Shown here: piece after piece, positions 45,367 to 53,841 of the stretch
How positions within the stretch are numbered: the first letter of the stretch is position 1
Layout: the number at the start of each line of letters is the position of its first letter
Assembly: GCF_009497895.1 (NCBI RefSeq)
Contig: NZ_CP033116.1
Span: 744,001-808,000, forward strand
From: Halopseudomonas pelagia
GTDB taxonomy: Bacteria > Pseudomonadota > Gammaproteobacteria > Pseudomonadales > Pseudomonadaceae
DNA: 64,000 nt
Reading direction: 5' to 3'
Position numbers and translations under genes: made by a program
Notes under the pieces: model-generated
The model's input: only the letters and a program-made list of their open reading frames with translations
Database searches by the model: none
What the model was told of the DNA's origin: nothing

Positions 45367-46073
45367 ACCTCCTGCGGCTGCGCGGCCAGATTGATGTCGC
45401 GCAGCGACAGCGCGCGGTCAAACAGCGGCTCCAGCGACGCATCATGACTGACAAACAGCAAGCTGCTGCCAGCGGCGCTGCATTCGGCGAACAACAGTCG
45501 CAAAAAAGCTTCGCGGCTATCGGCGTCGAGTGCAGAGGTCGGCTCGTCGGCAATCACCAGTTCGGGGCTGCCGATCAGTGCGCGCGCTGCGGCAACCCGC
45601 TGCTGTTGACCAATGGACAGCTCGTTGACCGAGCGATCCAGCAGAGCGTTATCAGACAGTCCAAGGCTGTGCAGCAGATGCAGTGCCGCCGAGGCCAGCC
45701 CATCGTGACGCTTCAGCGCACGCTCGCGGCGCACACGGGAAAAATGGCAAGGCAGAGTGACGTTCTCTACCACCGACAGGTAGGGCAACAAGTTGAACAT
45801 TTGAAAAATATAGCCGGTGTGATCGGCGCGAAAACGGTCGCGCTCAGCGGCGGACATGCCGGCCATATTTTTGCCCAGCAAGGTGATCTGACCCTGGTCC
45901 GGTAGATAGACGCCACCCAGCAGACCGAGCAATGTGGTTTTGCCGCTGCCTGACGGCCCCTTTAGAAACACTCGCTCGCCGGCCAGCAGCTGCAAGTGTT
46001 TGATATCCAGCAGAGGAGGTTGCCCGGGCCAGGCGTAGGTCGCAGCATCCAGGTCAATAATGACGGAATTCAT
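45360..46073 (-). CDS. LolD/MacB-like ABC ATPase
   Basis: A 237-residue ATP-binding subunit. Walker A is GPSGSGKTT (about residues 38-46), the signature LSIGQQQRVAAARAL and Walker B LVIADEPTSALD; the Q-loop and H-loop (FVSHD) are present. The start was set at ATG 46073 (MNSVIIDLDAATYAWPG); the longer reading would add 31 residues without ABC homology. It energises the FtsX-like permease. Confidence 0.88.
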   Translation of the reverse strand: MNSVIIDLDAATYAWPGQPPLLDIKHLQLLAGERVFLKGPSGSGKTTLLGLLGGVYLPDQGQITLLGKNMAGMSAAERDRFRADHTGYIFQMFNLLPYLSVVENVTLPCHFSRVRRERALKRHDGLASAALHLLHSLGLSDNALLDRSVNELSIGQQQRVAAARALIGSPELVIADEPTSALDADSREAFLRLLFAECSAAGSSLLFVSHDASLEPLFDRALSLRDINLAAQPQEVC

Positions 46074-46169
46074 GGCTTCAAAAGAGCTCGCAAAAGAGGG
46101 ATTCAAGCCTATCAGCGATAGGCTGGCGCGCCTACCCGGAGTCGGCAGGCGCGCGGGGGCGTGCAAATA

Positions 46170-46754
46170 TCAGAAACGGATCAGGTTCTGTGTCGCGGTT
46201 AGCTCGCCACCCTGCTGGCCCTTGGGGCCGATTGCCTGCAGTAGCAACCGTTCGGTGCCGGGGAAGGCGCTGAACAGTGCGACCTGAATCTGGTCGAGTG
46301 CGGCTTCCTGAGTACAGTTGAAATGAAAGTGCGCTTGAATATCTGCGTGGGATTCAGCCGATTCGTCGGAATGTTCATGTTCATGTTCATGCTCATGGCC
46401 GTCCTCTGTCTCGAACAGCGGGCTGCTCAATTCGACTTCTTCAAGGCTGCAGTCAGCGGCGGCGGGGAAGACAAACAGGCTGCTAGCGTCATTCAGTTGT
46501 GCTTGAAGCGCTTTGACCTTGGCTTTGTCTGCTTTGCTGGCCGGCAGGTGTTCGAAGCCCAGCAGGTTGTTCGCGGGGGAGACCAGCTCGATGGCCACTT
46601 CACCACCATCGACCACCAGGTTCAAGGACCCTACGCCATGCTCGTGCGCGGATAAACTTTCGTGCTCATGGCCGTGCTCGTCATGGTCATGTGCCGCGCT
46701 GGCAACGGAAATGACGGCCAGCAGGCTGCCAATGATAAAAGGGGTAGGGCGCAT
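46170..46754 (-). CDS. His-rich DUF2796 periplasmic protein (ZrgA-like)
   Basis: A 194-residue secreted protein with signal peptide MRPTPFIIGSLLAVISVASA. Two histidine-rich stretches (HDHDEHGHEHESLSAHEHG at the mature N-terminus and GHEHEHEHEHSDESAESHAD mid-protein) indicate zinc binding. The DUF2796 core includes GEVAIELVSPANNLLGFEH. Homologues are ZrgA of Vibrio cholerae, needed for zinc uptake with an adjacent ABC system. It is first in its operon, behind a Zur-like box. Confidence 0.85.
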   Translation of the reverse strand: MRPTPFIIGSLLAVISVASAAHDHDEHGHEHESLSAHEHGVGSLNLVVDGGEVAIELVSPANNLLGFEHLPASKADKAKVKALQAQLNDASSLFVFPAAADCSLEEVELSSPLFETEDGHEHEHEHEHSDESAESHADIQAHFHFNCTQEAALDQIQVALFSAFPGTERLLLQAIGPKGQQGGELTATQNLIRF

Positions 46755-46793
46755 GATAGGCCTCGCAGCAAAGGGGATAACGCATTGTTAAAA

Positions 46794-46816
46794 GGAACGT
46801 TATCTTATTACATTTT
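46794..46816 (-). promoter_or_regulatory. Zur-like box upstream of the DUF2796 operon
   Basis: The 23 bases 46794-46816 match the gammaproteobacterial Zur consensus at 17 of 22 fixed positions. The core GTTATCTTATTAC (46799-46811) fits GTTATANTATAAC at ten of twelve. It lies 40-62 bases before the start codon, a promoter-proximal position, and predicts derepression when zinc is scarce. Confidence 0.6.
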
Positions 46817-46869
46817 TTCAAGCAAGGCCACTTTCACTATCGACGCGCCAGGTAAACGCTACGGCCCTG

Positions 46870-47760
46870 TCAGTACAGGGCCTGGTAAAGCTTGCGGCGG
46901 TATTGAGTGGTCAGTGGATGCTCGCTACCCAGAATGTCAAAAACCTCCAGCAAGGTGCGCTGCGCAGCGCCGTCGGCATAACTCCGGTCATGCTGAAACA
47001 GGCTTAACAAATGGGCCAGAGCGAGCTCGTGATCCTGATGGGCGAGCTTGAGAATCGCCAGCTGGAAAGTGGCTTCACTGTCTTGCGGGCTATGTTTCAG
47101 CCGCTCAAGCAAGAGCGCCTCAGCGGGGAAGTCGTGTGCCTGGCGTCGAAAGCCGATCTCGGCTTGCAGGTTTTTTAGCGGGAGCTTGTGTGCCTCGCGA
47201 TCAGTCACCTCAGCCAGCACCTGCTCTGCCTCCTCCAGTTGGTCATTGTCGCTGTAGGCGTGTCCCAGCAGCAGCCGCAGCTTGTCGCTGGGCTCAATGG
47301 TCATGGCTTGCTGCAGCAAGGCGATAGCCTGCACGCAACCGCCATTCAGCAGCAGGGCGTCCACCTGCGCGCTGATATCAGCTTCGCTATCCCCGCCCTC
47401 GGCGTCGGGCAACGGTGGCAGGCTGACATGGGGCTCAAGCAACGCTCGGATGGCACTTTCTGGTTGCATGCCGGCAAACCCCTCAACCGGTTGGCCATCC
47501 TTGAACAACACGACAGTCGGCAGGCTGCGAATGCCAAAGCGTTCACTCAATCCTGCCTCGGCGTCACAGTCGACCTTGGCCATTAACAGTTCGCCGGCGT
47601 AACTCTCGGTAATACTTGCCAGCACCGGCATCAGGGCTTTGCATGGCGCGCACCAGTCTGCCCAAAAGTCGACCAACACCGGCTTGTGAAAAGAATTTTC
47701 CAGCACGTAACGATCGAAGGTCTCTTCGGTCACGTCGAAAATATAGGATGACTGGCTCAT
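46870..47760 (-). CDS. CnoX/YbbN-like thioredoxin with TPR domain
   Basis: A 296-residue protein with an N-terminal thioredoxin domain (about 1-110) and a helical C-terminal part. The active site WCAPCK (Cys37 and Cys40) is complete, unlike E. coli CnoX, which lacks one cysteine. CnoX-type proteins are chaperones that hold and transfer oxidised proteins. The C-terminus (residues 120-296) has the YbbN TPR-like pattern. It is probably monocistronic. Confidence 0.85.
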   Translation of the reverse strand: MSQSSYIFDVTEETFDRYVLENSFHKPVLVDFWADWCAPCKALMPVLASITESYAGELLMAKVDCDAEAGLSERFGIRSLPTVVLFKDGQPVEGFAGMQPESAIRALLEPHVSLPPLPDAEGGDSEADISAQVDALLLNGGCVQAIALLQQAMTIEPSDKLRLLLGHAYSDNDQLEEAEQVLAEVTDREAHKLPLKNLQAEIGFRRQAHDFPAEALLLERLKHSPQDSEATFQLAILKLAHQDHELALAHLLSLFQHDRSYADGAAQRTLLEVFDILGSEHPLTTQYRRKLYQALY

Positions 47761-47877
47761 GGATTGTCCATCGCAGGAATAATCAGGCGATAGTGGGGTT
47801 GCGTGCGGCTGAAATCAAGGCTGCGTTGGTGCCAGGGCCGAACAGCTGACAAAAGTGCAGATCTTCCTTCAGTGCCG

Positions 47878-48543
47878 TCAGGCGACAGTGCCATACAGGG
47901 CTACCTGCCGGAACGCCTCGGGTTCACCCAGGTCCGGCCAGGTCTGGCCGTGCAGAGTGTCCAAACGCGTATAGCCTGGGTGCTGCAGATCGCGCACCCG
48001 TGAATCGGCCAGAATGGCGCGGGGTGCGCGCTGGCGGAAATGCTCAAGAAACATGCGGTTATCACTGTCGTAAAGGACGTCCGCAGCGATAATCAGATCG
48101 ATCACGCCGGTCACCGCAAAGTAATCCGCCGCCAGGGTCAGGGGCACGCCGTTCAATTGCGCATTCAGGGCGCAGGCGCTTTGCGCCTGCGGGTCCAGGT
48201 CGCAAGCAATACTTTGCCGCGCACCGGCCATGGCGCAGGCAATGGCCACGATGCCCGAGCCGCTGCCAAAATCCAGTACCCGCATGCCACGGACCTGCTG
48301 TGGGTTATCCAGGATCCAGCGTGCCAGCGCCAGGCCGCTGCCCCAGCAGAAGCTCCAGTAGGGCGGCTGGTCCAGCAGCTGTCGGGTTTCCTCGCTACTG
48401 AAGGCGCGATTCAAATTGGCAGGATCAAGCAGCCACAGCTGCAGTTCTGGCAAACCCGGCAGGCGGGTGGTAACCAGTTGTGCATCAGACAGAACCTGAT
48501 GCAGTTCGGCGTTCAGGGCGGCTAGCGTCATGGGGTAGTCCAT
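47878..48543 (-). CDS. Class I SAM-dependent methyltransferase
   Basis: A 221-residue protein with the SAM-binding motif VLDFGSGSGIVAIACAMAGA (motif I) and IIAADVLYDSDN (post-II, methyltransferase-16 type). The preceding YWSFCWGSGLALARWIL is typical of the ETF-beta/nicotinamide N-methyltransferase-like group that methylates protein lysines. Target unknown. The start was set at ATG 48543; ATG 48531 is an alternative. A longer upstream reading overlaps the LysR gene and has no homology. Confidence 0.75.
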   Translation of the reverse strand: MDYPMTLAALNAELHQVLSDAQLVTTRLPGLPELQLWLLDPANLNRAFSSEETRQLLDQPPYWSFCWGSGLALARWILDNPQQVRGMRVLDFGSGSGIVAIACAMAGARQSIACDLDPQAQSACALNAQLNGVPLTLAADYFAVTGVIDLIIAADVLYDSDNRMFLEHFRQRAPRAILADSRVRDLQHPGYTRLDTLHGQTWPDLGEPEAFRQVALYGTVA

Positions 48544-48593
48544 AGTGACAGGGGAGCTATTGTAACGTCGGTGCTTGCATCCTCGCAGCCCAG

Positions 48594-49499
48594 TCAAATC
48601 GGCAGAGAGGCGCGCAGGCGGCTGTGCAGGAACTCGATCAGGGTGCGCGTGGCCAAGGTCGGGTAGAGGTTGGGCGCGGTCAACAGGTACAGCTGATCCC
48701 CCCAGGCGCTGACCCGCACGCGCTGATCGGGCAGCAGGCGTAGCAGCTCGCCGCTGTCCAGCTCCTGTTGCACACTGTAGAGCGGCAGGAGGGCGCAGCC
48801 AATATCGGCCAGAGCCGCCCGTTTGAGGAACAGCATGTCTTCGGTCTGCAGTCGCGGGCGCAGGGTCAACGTGCGGGTCTCGCGGCCGTCGAATAGCTCC
48901 AGCGGCAGGCGCTGGTCCGGCACGTTGACGCTGACCATGTCGAGTTGCAGCAGGTCCTCCGGTTCCTGCGGTGTGCCGTGCGCCCGAAGATAAGCAGGAC
49001 TGGCACACAGCGCCCAATCGACCGGGCCCAGGTCGCGGGCAACCAGAGCGTCGGGCGGAGTCGAGGTAACGCGGATAGCGACGTCAATCTCGGCCGCCAC
49101 CAGATCAAAAATCCGATTGCTGAAGGTTAGCTGCAGGCTAACCTCTGGATAGAGGTTGGCGAATTCCAGTAACAAGGGGCCGACCACTTGTTGCCCCAGT
49201 GCGACCGGCACGCTGAGCCTGATATGCCCGCGCAGGTTCTTGCCCAGGTCGTCCACCGTGGCCTGCAGGGCATTGAGCTCCTGGCTGATACGCGCGGCAT
49301 GCTCGTACAACGCCCAGCCTATTTGTGTGGGTTCCACCCGGCGCGTGGTGCGCCGGAACAGCTGCACCTGAATGCTTTGCTCCAGCGCCTTGAGTCTGCG
49401 GCTGACATGCGAGCGTGATGTGCCGAGGCGGCGCGCGGCGCTGCTCATGCTGCCGGCTTCGACCACGGCGCAGATGAACTGCAGGGTTTTGATATCCAC
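48594..49499 (-). CDS. LysR-family transcriptional regulator
   Basis: A 301-residue regulator. The helix-turn-helix is MDIKTLQFICAVVEAGSMSSAARRLGTSRSHVSRRLKALEQ (residues 1-41), followed by a periplasmic-binding-like effector domain of the kind found in CrgA-type LysRs. The start is GTG 49499. It is divergent from the nitronate-monooxygenase gene at 49630 and likely controls it. A T-N11-A type site lies a few bases upstream of its start (49504-49522). Confidence 0.88.
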   Translation of the reverse strand: MDIKTLQFICAVVEAGSMSSAARRLGTSRSHVSRRLKALEQSIQVQLFRRTTRRVEPTQIGWALYEHAARISQELNALQATVDDLGKNLRGHIRLSVPVALGQQVVGPLLLEFANLYPEVSLQLTFSNRIFDLVAAEIDVAIRVTSTPPDALVARDLGPVDWALCASPAYLRAHGTPQEPEDLLQLDMVSVNVPDQRLPLELFDGRETRTLTLRPRLQTEDMLFLKRAALADIGCALLPLYSVQQELDSGELLRLLPDQRVRVSAWGDQLYLLTAPNLYPTLATRTLIEFLHSRLRASLPI

Positions 49500-49503
49500 C
49501 TAT

Positions 49504-49522
49504 TGTTGCCTATTTGTAAACA
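49504..49522. promoter_or_regulatory. Candidate LysR-type box
   Basis: TGTT (49504-49507), 11 bases, then AACA (49519-49522) form the T-N11-A inverted repeat typical of LysR regulators. It lies in the 130-base gap between the LysR gene and the divergent oxidoreductase, next to the LysR start, a position suited to autorepression. No confident promoter hexamers were found in this gap. Confidence 0.35.
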
Positions 49523-49629
49523 GTTTGGGCTCGTTGGCGGATATTGTAGATCAACCAGCCAGCTTCTATAGTCCAGGCACGTTAAATTTTGATGTTGTCG
49601 ATACATGACTTAGTCCAAGGAGAACAACA

Positions 49630-50619
49630 ATGAGTCTTCCCGCCGTTCTGCAGAACTCGCTCAAGCTACCGGTTATCTGCTCGCCGCTGTTTATCATCTC
49701 CAACCCTGACCTGGTGATTGCCCAGTGCAAGGCTGGCGTGGTCGGGTCCTTCCCGGCGCTGAACGCACGGCCGGCCGAGGAGCTGGAAGTGTGGCTCAAG
49801 CGCATTACCAGCGAATTGGCCGAGTACCAGGCGGCCAATCCGGATGCCGTGGTCGCGCCCTTTGCCGTCAACCAGATAGTGCACAGCAGCAACGACCGCC
49901 TGCAGCACGATGTGGAAATGTGCGTGAAATACAAGGTGCCTATCATCATCACCAGCTTGCGCGCGCCGGATGAGGTGGTAGGACCGATCCACAGTTATGG
50001 CGGCCTGGTTTTCCACGACGTAATTAACGTAAAGCACGCAAAAAAAGCCATAGAAGCGGGTGTCGACGGTCTGATTCTGGTCTGTGCTGGCGCAGGCGGG
50101 CATGCCGGGCAACTCAGTCCTTTTGCGTTGGTGTCTGAAATTCGCGCTTTCTACGACGGCCCGATCATCCTTTCCGGCGCCATCTCCAAGGGCGAGCAGA
50201 TTCTGGCTGCCCAGGCCATGGGTGCAGACCTGGCCTATATGGGCACCCGCTTCATTGCCACCCATGAAGCCAATGCCGACGCCGCCTACAAGCAGATGCT
50301 GGTGGATACCTCCGCGGACGACATCGTCTACAGCAACCTCTTTACCGGGGTGCACGGCAACTATCTCAAGCCGAGCATTCAGAATGCCGGAATGGATCCG
50401 AACAACCTGCCCGAAGGCGAGAAGAGCAGCATGAAATTCGGTTCGGGCGGCAGTAACAAGAGCAAGGCCTGGCGCGATATCTGGGGCGCTGGGCAGGGCG
50501 TGGGCAGCATTGCTGGCGTCACCACCACCGCGGAGGCCGTCAGCCAGTTGGAGCAGGAATACGCCAGCGCCCTTGCGCGGATGCAGCAGATCGCCAGCCC
50601 TTACGGTAAGCGGCCATGA
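49630..50619 (+). CDS. Nitronate-monooxygenase-family flavoprotein
   Basis: A 329-residue TIM-barrel FMN protein of the 2-nitropropane dioxygenase/NMO family. LPVICSPLFIISNPDLVIAQCKAG at the N-terminus and LILVCAGAGGHAGQLSPFALVSEIR and AQAMGADLAYMGTRF, which bind flavin phosphate, identify it. Members oxidise alkyl nitronates or act as enoyl-type reductases. Coupling with an acyl-CoA synthetase suggests a fatty or aromatic acid context. AAGGAGAACAACA precedes the ATG; its TGA overlaps the next start by four bases. Confidence 0.82.
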   Translation: MSLPAVLQNSLKLPVICSPLFIISNPDLVIAQCKAGVVGSFPALNARPAEELEVWLKRITSELAEYQAANPDAVVAPFAVNQIVHSSNDRLQHDVEMCVKYKVPIIITSLRAPDEVVGPIHSYGGLVFHDVINVKHAKKAIEAGVDGLILVCAGAGGHAGQLSPFALVSEIRAFYDGPIILSGAISKGEQILAAQAMGADLAYMGTRFIATHEANADAAYKQMLVDTSADDIVYSNLFTGVHGNYLKPSIQNAGMDPNNLPEGEKSSMKFGSGGSNKSKAWRDIWGAGQGVGSIAGVTTTAEAVSQLEQEYASALARMQQIASPYGKRP

Positions 50620-52109
50620 CCGCACAGCTGATCTGCGGCGAACTGGAGCGCAGTGGTGATGAGGTCGCGCAGCGCGCCCTGCAGTTGGCTGGTGGCCTGG
50701 CGCGCTTGGGCGTTGAAGACGGCGATGTGATCGCCGTGATGCTACGCAATGGACCGGTTTTTATCGATGCAATCCAGAGTTGCCAGACAGCAGGTTGCTT
50801 CTATTGTCCGGTCAATTGGCACTTCAAGGCTGATGAGGTGGCATTCTTGTTAGAGGATTCGGCGGCCAAGGTATTTCTGGTTGAAGCCGACCTGCTGGAC
50901 GACCTGGCGGGCATCATTCCTGACGGGGTGGTGGTACTGGTCAATGGCGGCGGTGGCAGCTTGCGCACCGGTCACCTGCGCTATGAAACCTGGCTGGCCG
51001 AACAGGCGCCCTATGCTGGTGAGCCGCGCACGCCGCGGGCACATATGGCTTACACCTCAGGCACCACCGGGCGGCCCAAGGGCGTAAAGCGCCTGGCGCC
51101 TCCAGTAGAGGAGCGTGAAGCCATGGCCGCCGCCATGCGCGAGCTGTCGCGTGCCGCTTGGGGCATAGAGCCCGGGGTGCGCACGTTGGTGTCGGCGCCG
51201 CTCTATCACAGCGCCCCTAGCTCCTTTGCCCAGCAGTCGATTTTGCAGGCTGAACTGATGGTCGTGATGCCGCGCTTTGATGCCGAGCAGACACTGGCGC
51301 TGATCGAACAATATCGCATCGATACGGTGTTTTTAGTGCCGATCATGTATGTAAGGCTGTTGCGCCTGCCGGCGGAGATCAAGGCACAGTACGATTTGTC
51401 TTCGGTACGTTTTGTCGCATCGACCGGCGCGCCCTGTGCGCCGGATGTAAAGCTGGCGATGCTCGACTGGTGGGGGCCGGTCATTTATGAAACCTACGCC
51501 TCCAGCGAAACCGGCATGATCACCATCCAGGACCCGGTTTCGGCGCGCCGCAAACCGGGTAGCGTCGGCTTGCCGATAGGCCAGACGCGTATTCGCATTA
51601 TCGATGAGCAGGGCAATGATTGCCCGCTGGGTGAGCCGGGCGTGATCTATGTACGCCAGCCGGCCGTGCCAGACTTCACCTATCTGAACAACGACGAGGC
51701 GCGCTCCAAAGCCGGGCTGGGCGATCTGGCGACCGTGGGCGATATTGGTTATCTGGACGAGGAGGGCTACCTGTTTATCTGCGACCGCAAGTCAGACATG
51801 GTCATTTCCGGTGGGGTAAACATATACCCGGCAGAAATAGAGCATCAGTTGATCACCCTGCCGGGTGTGGCGGACTGCGCAGTATTCGGTGTGCCCGATG
51901 CCGAGTACGGCGAATCATTGGTAGCGGTGGTCGCCACTGCCGATCCTGCGCTGAATGAAGAGGTGATAAAGAACTTTATTCGCCAGCGCATGGCCAGCTA
52001 CAAGACCCCGCGGCAAGTCCATCTGGTTGCCAGCCTGCCACGCGATGACAACGGCAAAGTTGCCAAGCGCAGGCTCAAGGATGCGTACGCCACACCACAG
52101 GGCAACTGA
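50616..52109 (+). CDS. Acyl-CoA synthetase (AMP-binding, FadD-like)
   Basis: A 497-residue adenylate-forming enzyme that activates a carboxylic acid to its CoA ester. Core motifs are MAYTSGTTGRPKGVKRL (A3), YETYASSETGMIT (A5), GDIGYLDEEGYLFICDRKSDMVISGGVNIYPAEIE (A7-A8), and the A10 lysine in DDNGKVAKRRL. It overlaps the NMO gene by four bases. The acid specificity is not readable. Two GC-rich inverted repeats (52154-52181 and 52183-52203) lie downstream before nrdR, without a T-run. Confidence 0.85.
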   Translation: MTAQLICGELERSGDEVAQRALQLAGGLARLGVEDGDVIAVMLRNGPVFIDAIQSCQTAGCFYCPVNWHFKADEVAFLLEDSAAKVFLVEADLLDDLAGIIPDGVVVLVNGGGGSLRTGHLRYETWLAEQAPYAGEPRTPRAHMAYTSGTTGRPKGVKRLAPPVEEREAMAAAMRELSRAAWGIEPGVRTLVSAPLYHSAPSSFAQQSILQAELMVVMPRFDAEQTLALIEQYRIDTVFLVPIMYVRLLRLPAEIKAQYDLSSVRFVASTGAPCAPDVKLAMLDWWGPVIYETYASSETGMITIQDPVSARRKPGSVGLPIGQTRIRIIDEQGNDCPLGEPGVIYVRQPAVPDFTYLNNDEARSKAGLGDLATVGDIGYLDEEGYLFICDRKSDMVISGGVNIYPAEIEHQLITLPGVADCAVFGVPDAEYGESLVAVVATADPALNEEVIKNFIRQRMASYKTPRQVHLVASLPRDDNGKVAKRRLKDAYATPQGN

Positions 52110-52229
52110 CTTTCCTGACTCATGGGCAGTGCGGATACATAAAGGCCACAATCCCGGGGTGCGACGGTCATTTAACCCCGGCGCACATCGGAGTAAGATG
52201 TGCCGCGCATGCCCAACAGGAAGTCTGCT

Positions 52230-52703
52230 ATGCACTGTCCCTTCTGTGGTGCCAATGACACCAAAGTGATCGATTCGCGTCTGGTGGCCGAAGGCGACCA
52301 GGTACGCCGGCGGCGCGAATGCCTGGCCTGTCAGGAACGCTTTACTACCTTTGAAACCGCCGAGCTGGTGCTGCCGCGCCTGATCAAGGGTGACGGCCGT
52401 CGTCAGCCCTTTGATGAGGAGAAGCTGCGCGCGGGCATGCTGCGTGCACTGGAAAAGCGTCCGGTCAGTGTCGAGCAGATCGAGGCTGCCATTGGCCATA
52501 TCAAGCACCGTCTGCGCGCCACCGGTGAACGTGAAGTGAAGGCGATGGTGGTCGGCGAGATGGTCATGAACGAACTCAAGCAGCTTGATGAGGTAGCTTA
52601 TATTCGTTTCGCCTCGGTCTACCGCCGCTTCCAGGATCTGAACCAGTTCCGCGAAGAAATCGAACGCCTCTCACGACGTGACAAGGACGAGCCGGATGCC
52701 TGA
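52230..52703 (+). CDS. nrdR: Ribonucleotide reductase repressor NrdR
   Basis: NrdR (157 residues) senses ATP/dATP and represses ribonucleotide reductase genes. The zinc ribbon is [17 protein letters not shown]...[12 protein letters not shown], with four cysteines, followed by an ATP-cone (about residues 49-139). Start ATG 52230 follows CAGGAAGTCTGCT and gives the standard N-terminus. It overlaps ribD by eight bases, a pairing conserved in pseudomonads. Confidence 0.97.
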   Translation: MHCPFCGANDTKVIDSRLVAEGDQVRRRRECLACQERFTTFETAELVLPRLIKGDGRRQPFDEEKLRAGMLRALEKRPVSVEQIEAAIGHIKHRLRATGEREVKAMVVGEMVMNELKQLDEVAYIRFASVYRRFQDLNQFREEIERLSRRDKDEPDA

Positions 52704-53829
52704 TCAGGACACTCTCGACAGCCGCATGATGGCCCGCGCACTGCAGCTAGCCTATAAAGGCCTGTACACCACCGAACCCAATCCCCGTGTTGGCTGTGTG
52801 CTGGTACGTGATGGCGAGATTGTCGGCGAGGGCTGGCATGCCCGCGCGGGCGAAGGTCACGCGGAAGTCAATGCACTGGCGCAGGCTGGCGCGCAGGCAC
52901 GTGGGGCCACGGCCTATGTGACCTTGGAGCCGTGTAGCCACACCGGCAAAACCCCGCCCTGTGCCGACGCCTTGATTGAGGCGGGTGTCGCTCGCGTAGT
53001 GGCAGCCATGCAGGATCCCAATCCCCTGGTCGCGGGCAAAGGTTTGGCGCGCTTGCAACAGGCAGGTATTGAGGTTGAATGCGGGCTTCAGGAAGCCGAA
53101 GCCCGCGCGTTGAACCCTGGTTTCATCAAGCGCATGCAGACCGGCATGCCCTATGTGCGCGTCAAGTTGGCCATGAGCCTGGATGGCCGCACGGCCATGG
53201 CCAGCGGTGAAAGCCAGTGGATAACCGGGCCTGACGCCCGCTCTGACGTGCAGCGCTTGCGTGCGCGCAGCGGTGCGGTAATCAGCGGCGCCGACGCGGT
53301 GCTGCTGGATGATTCTGCCCTGACAGTGCGTGCCGCCGAGTTGGGCTTGCCTGAGGCAGAAGCGGCCGCCGCAGCGGCCCGGCAGCCACTGCGGGTGTTG
53401 GTCGATGGGCGCTTGCGCGTGCCGTTGGAAAATCGCCTGTTCCGTGAGGCGGGCCCCTTGCTGGTGGCTTGCAAGTTGTTGCGCGGTCGGGTTCAGGGCT
53501 ATGTGTTTGCTGGCGCCGAACTCCTTACCCTGCCGGATAAGGCGCAGGAGTATGTGGACCTCAAGGCGCTGCTGCAGGAGTTGGCAAAAAGAGGCTGCAA
53601 TGAAGTGCTGGTGGAGTCCGGAGCACGCTTGGCAGGCGCGTTCGTCAATGCCGGGCTGGTAGATGAGTTAGTGGTGTATATGGCGCCAAGGCTGCTGGGC
53701 AGCCGGGCGCGACCCTTGTTGGAATTGCCCTTCGACAACATGGCCGAGGCCATGCAGCTTGAAGTGACCGACATGCGGGTTGTCGGCCGTGACTGGCGAA
53801 TCACGGCGCGACCGGTTTTCCCTTCCTGA
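52696..53829 (+). CDS. ribD: Bifunctional riboflavin deaminase/reductase RibD
   Basis: RibD (377 residues) carries out steps two and three of riboflavin synthesis. The N-terminal deaminase domain has the zinc motifs GHAEVNAL and [15 protein letters not shown]. The C-terminal reductase domain (about 150-377) includes [23 protein letters not shown]. The start was set at ATG 52696 ([22 protein letters not shown]), overlapping nrdR. It heads the riboflavin operon and is followed after 12 bases by nhaD. Confidence 0.96.
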   Translation: MPDQDTLDSRMMARALQLAYKGLYTTEPNPRVGCVLVRDGEIVGEGWHARAGEGHAEVNALAQAGAQARGATAYVTLEPCSHTGKTPPCADALIEAGVARVVAAMQDPNPLVAGKGLARLQQAGIEVECGLQEAEARALNPGFIKRMQTGMPYVRVKLAMSLDGRTAMASGESQWITGPDARSDVQRLRARSGAVISGADAVLLDDSALTVRAAELGLPEAEAAAAAARQPLRVLVDGRLRVPLENRLFREAGPLLVACKLLRGRVQGYVFAGAELLTLPDKAQEYVDLKALLQELAKRGCNEVLVESGARLAGAFVNAGLVDELVVYMAPRLLGSRARPLLELPFDNMAEAMQLEVTDMRVVGRDWRITARPVFPS

Positions 53830-53841
53830 GAGTGTTTCATC

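Noticed and set aside
46370..46410. A short tandem repeat (CATGTT/CATGCT type) in the DUF2796 gene as a contingency repeat
   Set aside because: It simply encodes the His-Glu zinc-binding stretch and the units vary, so slippage-based phase variation is not supported.
47878..49017. A longer reading of the methyltransferase gene starting inside the LysR gene
   Set aside because: The extra N-terminal 158 codons are antisense-free but out of frame with LysR, rich in Pro, Arg and Ala, and lack any domain; homology starts near 48543.
52110..52229. An FMN riboswitch upstream of nrdR-ribD
   Set aside because: The region holds two inverted repeats (52154-52181 and 52183-52203) but none of the conserved FMN aptamer sequence.
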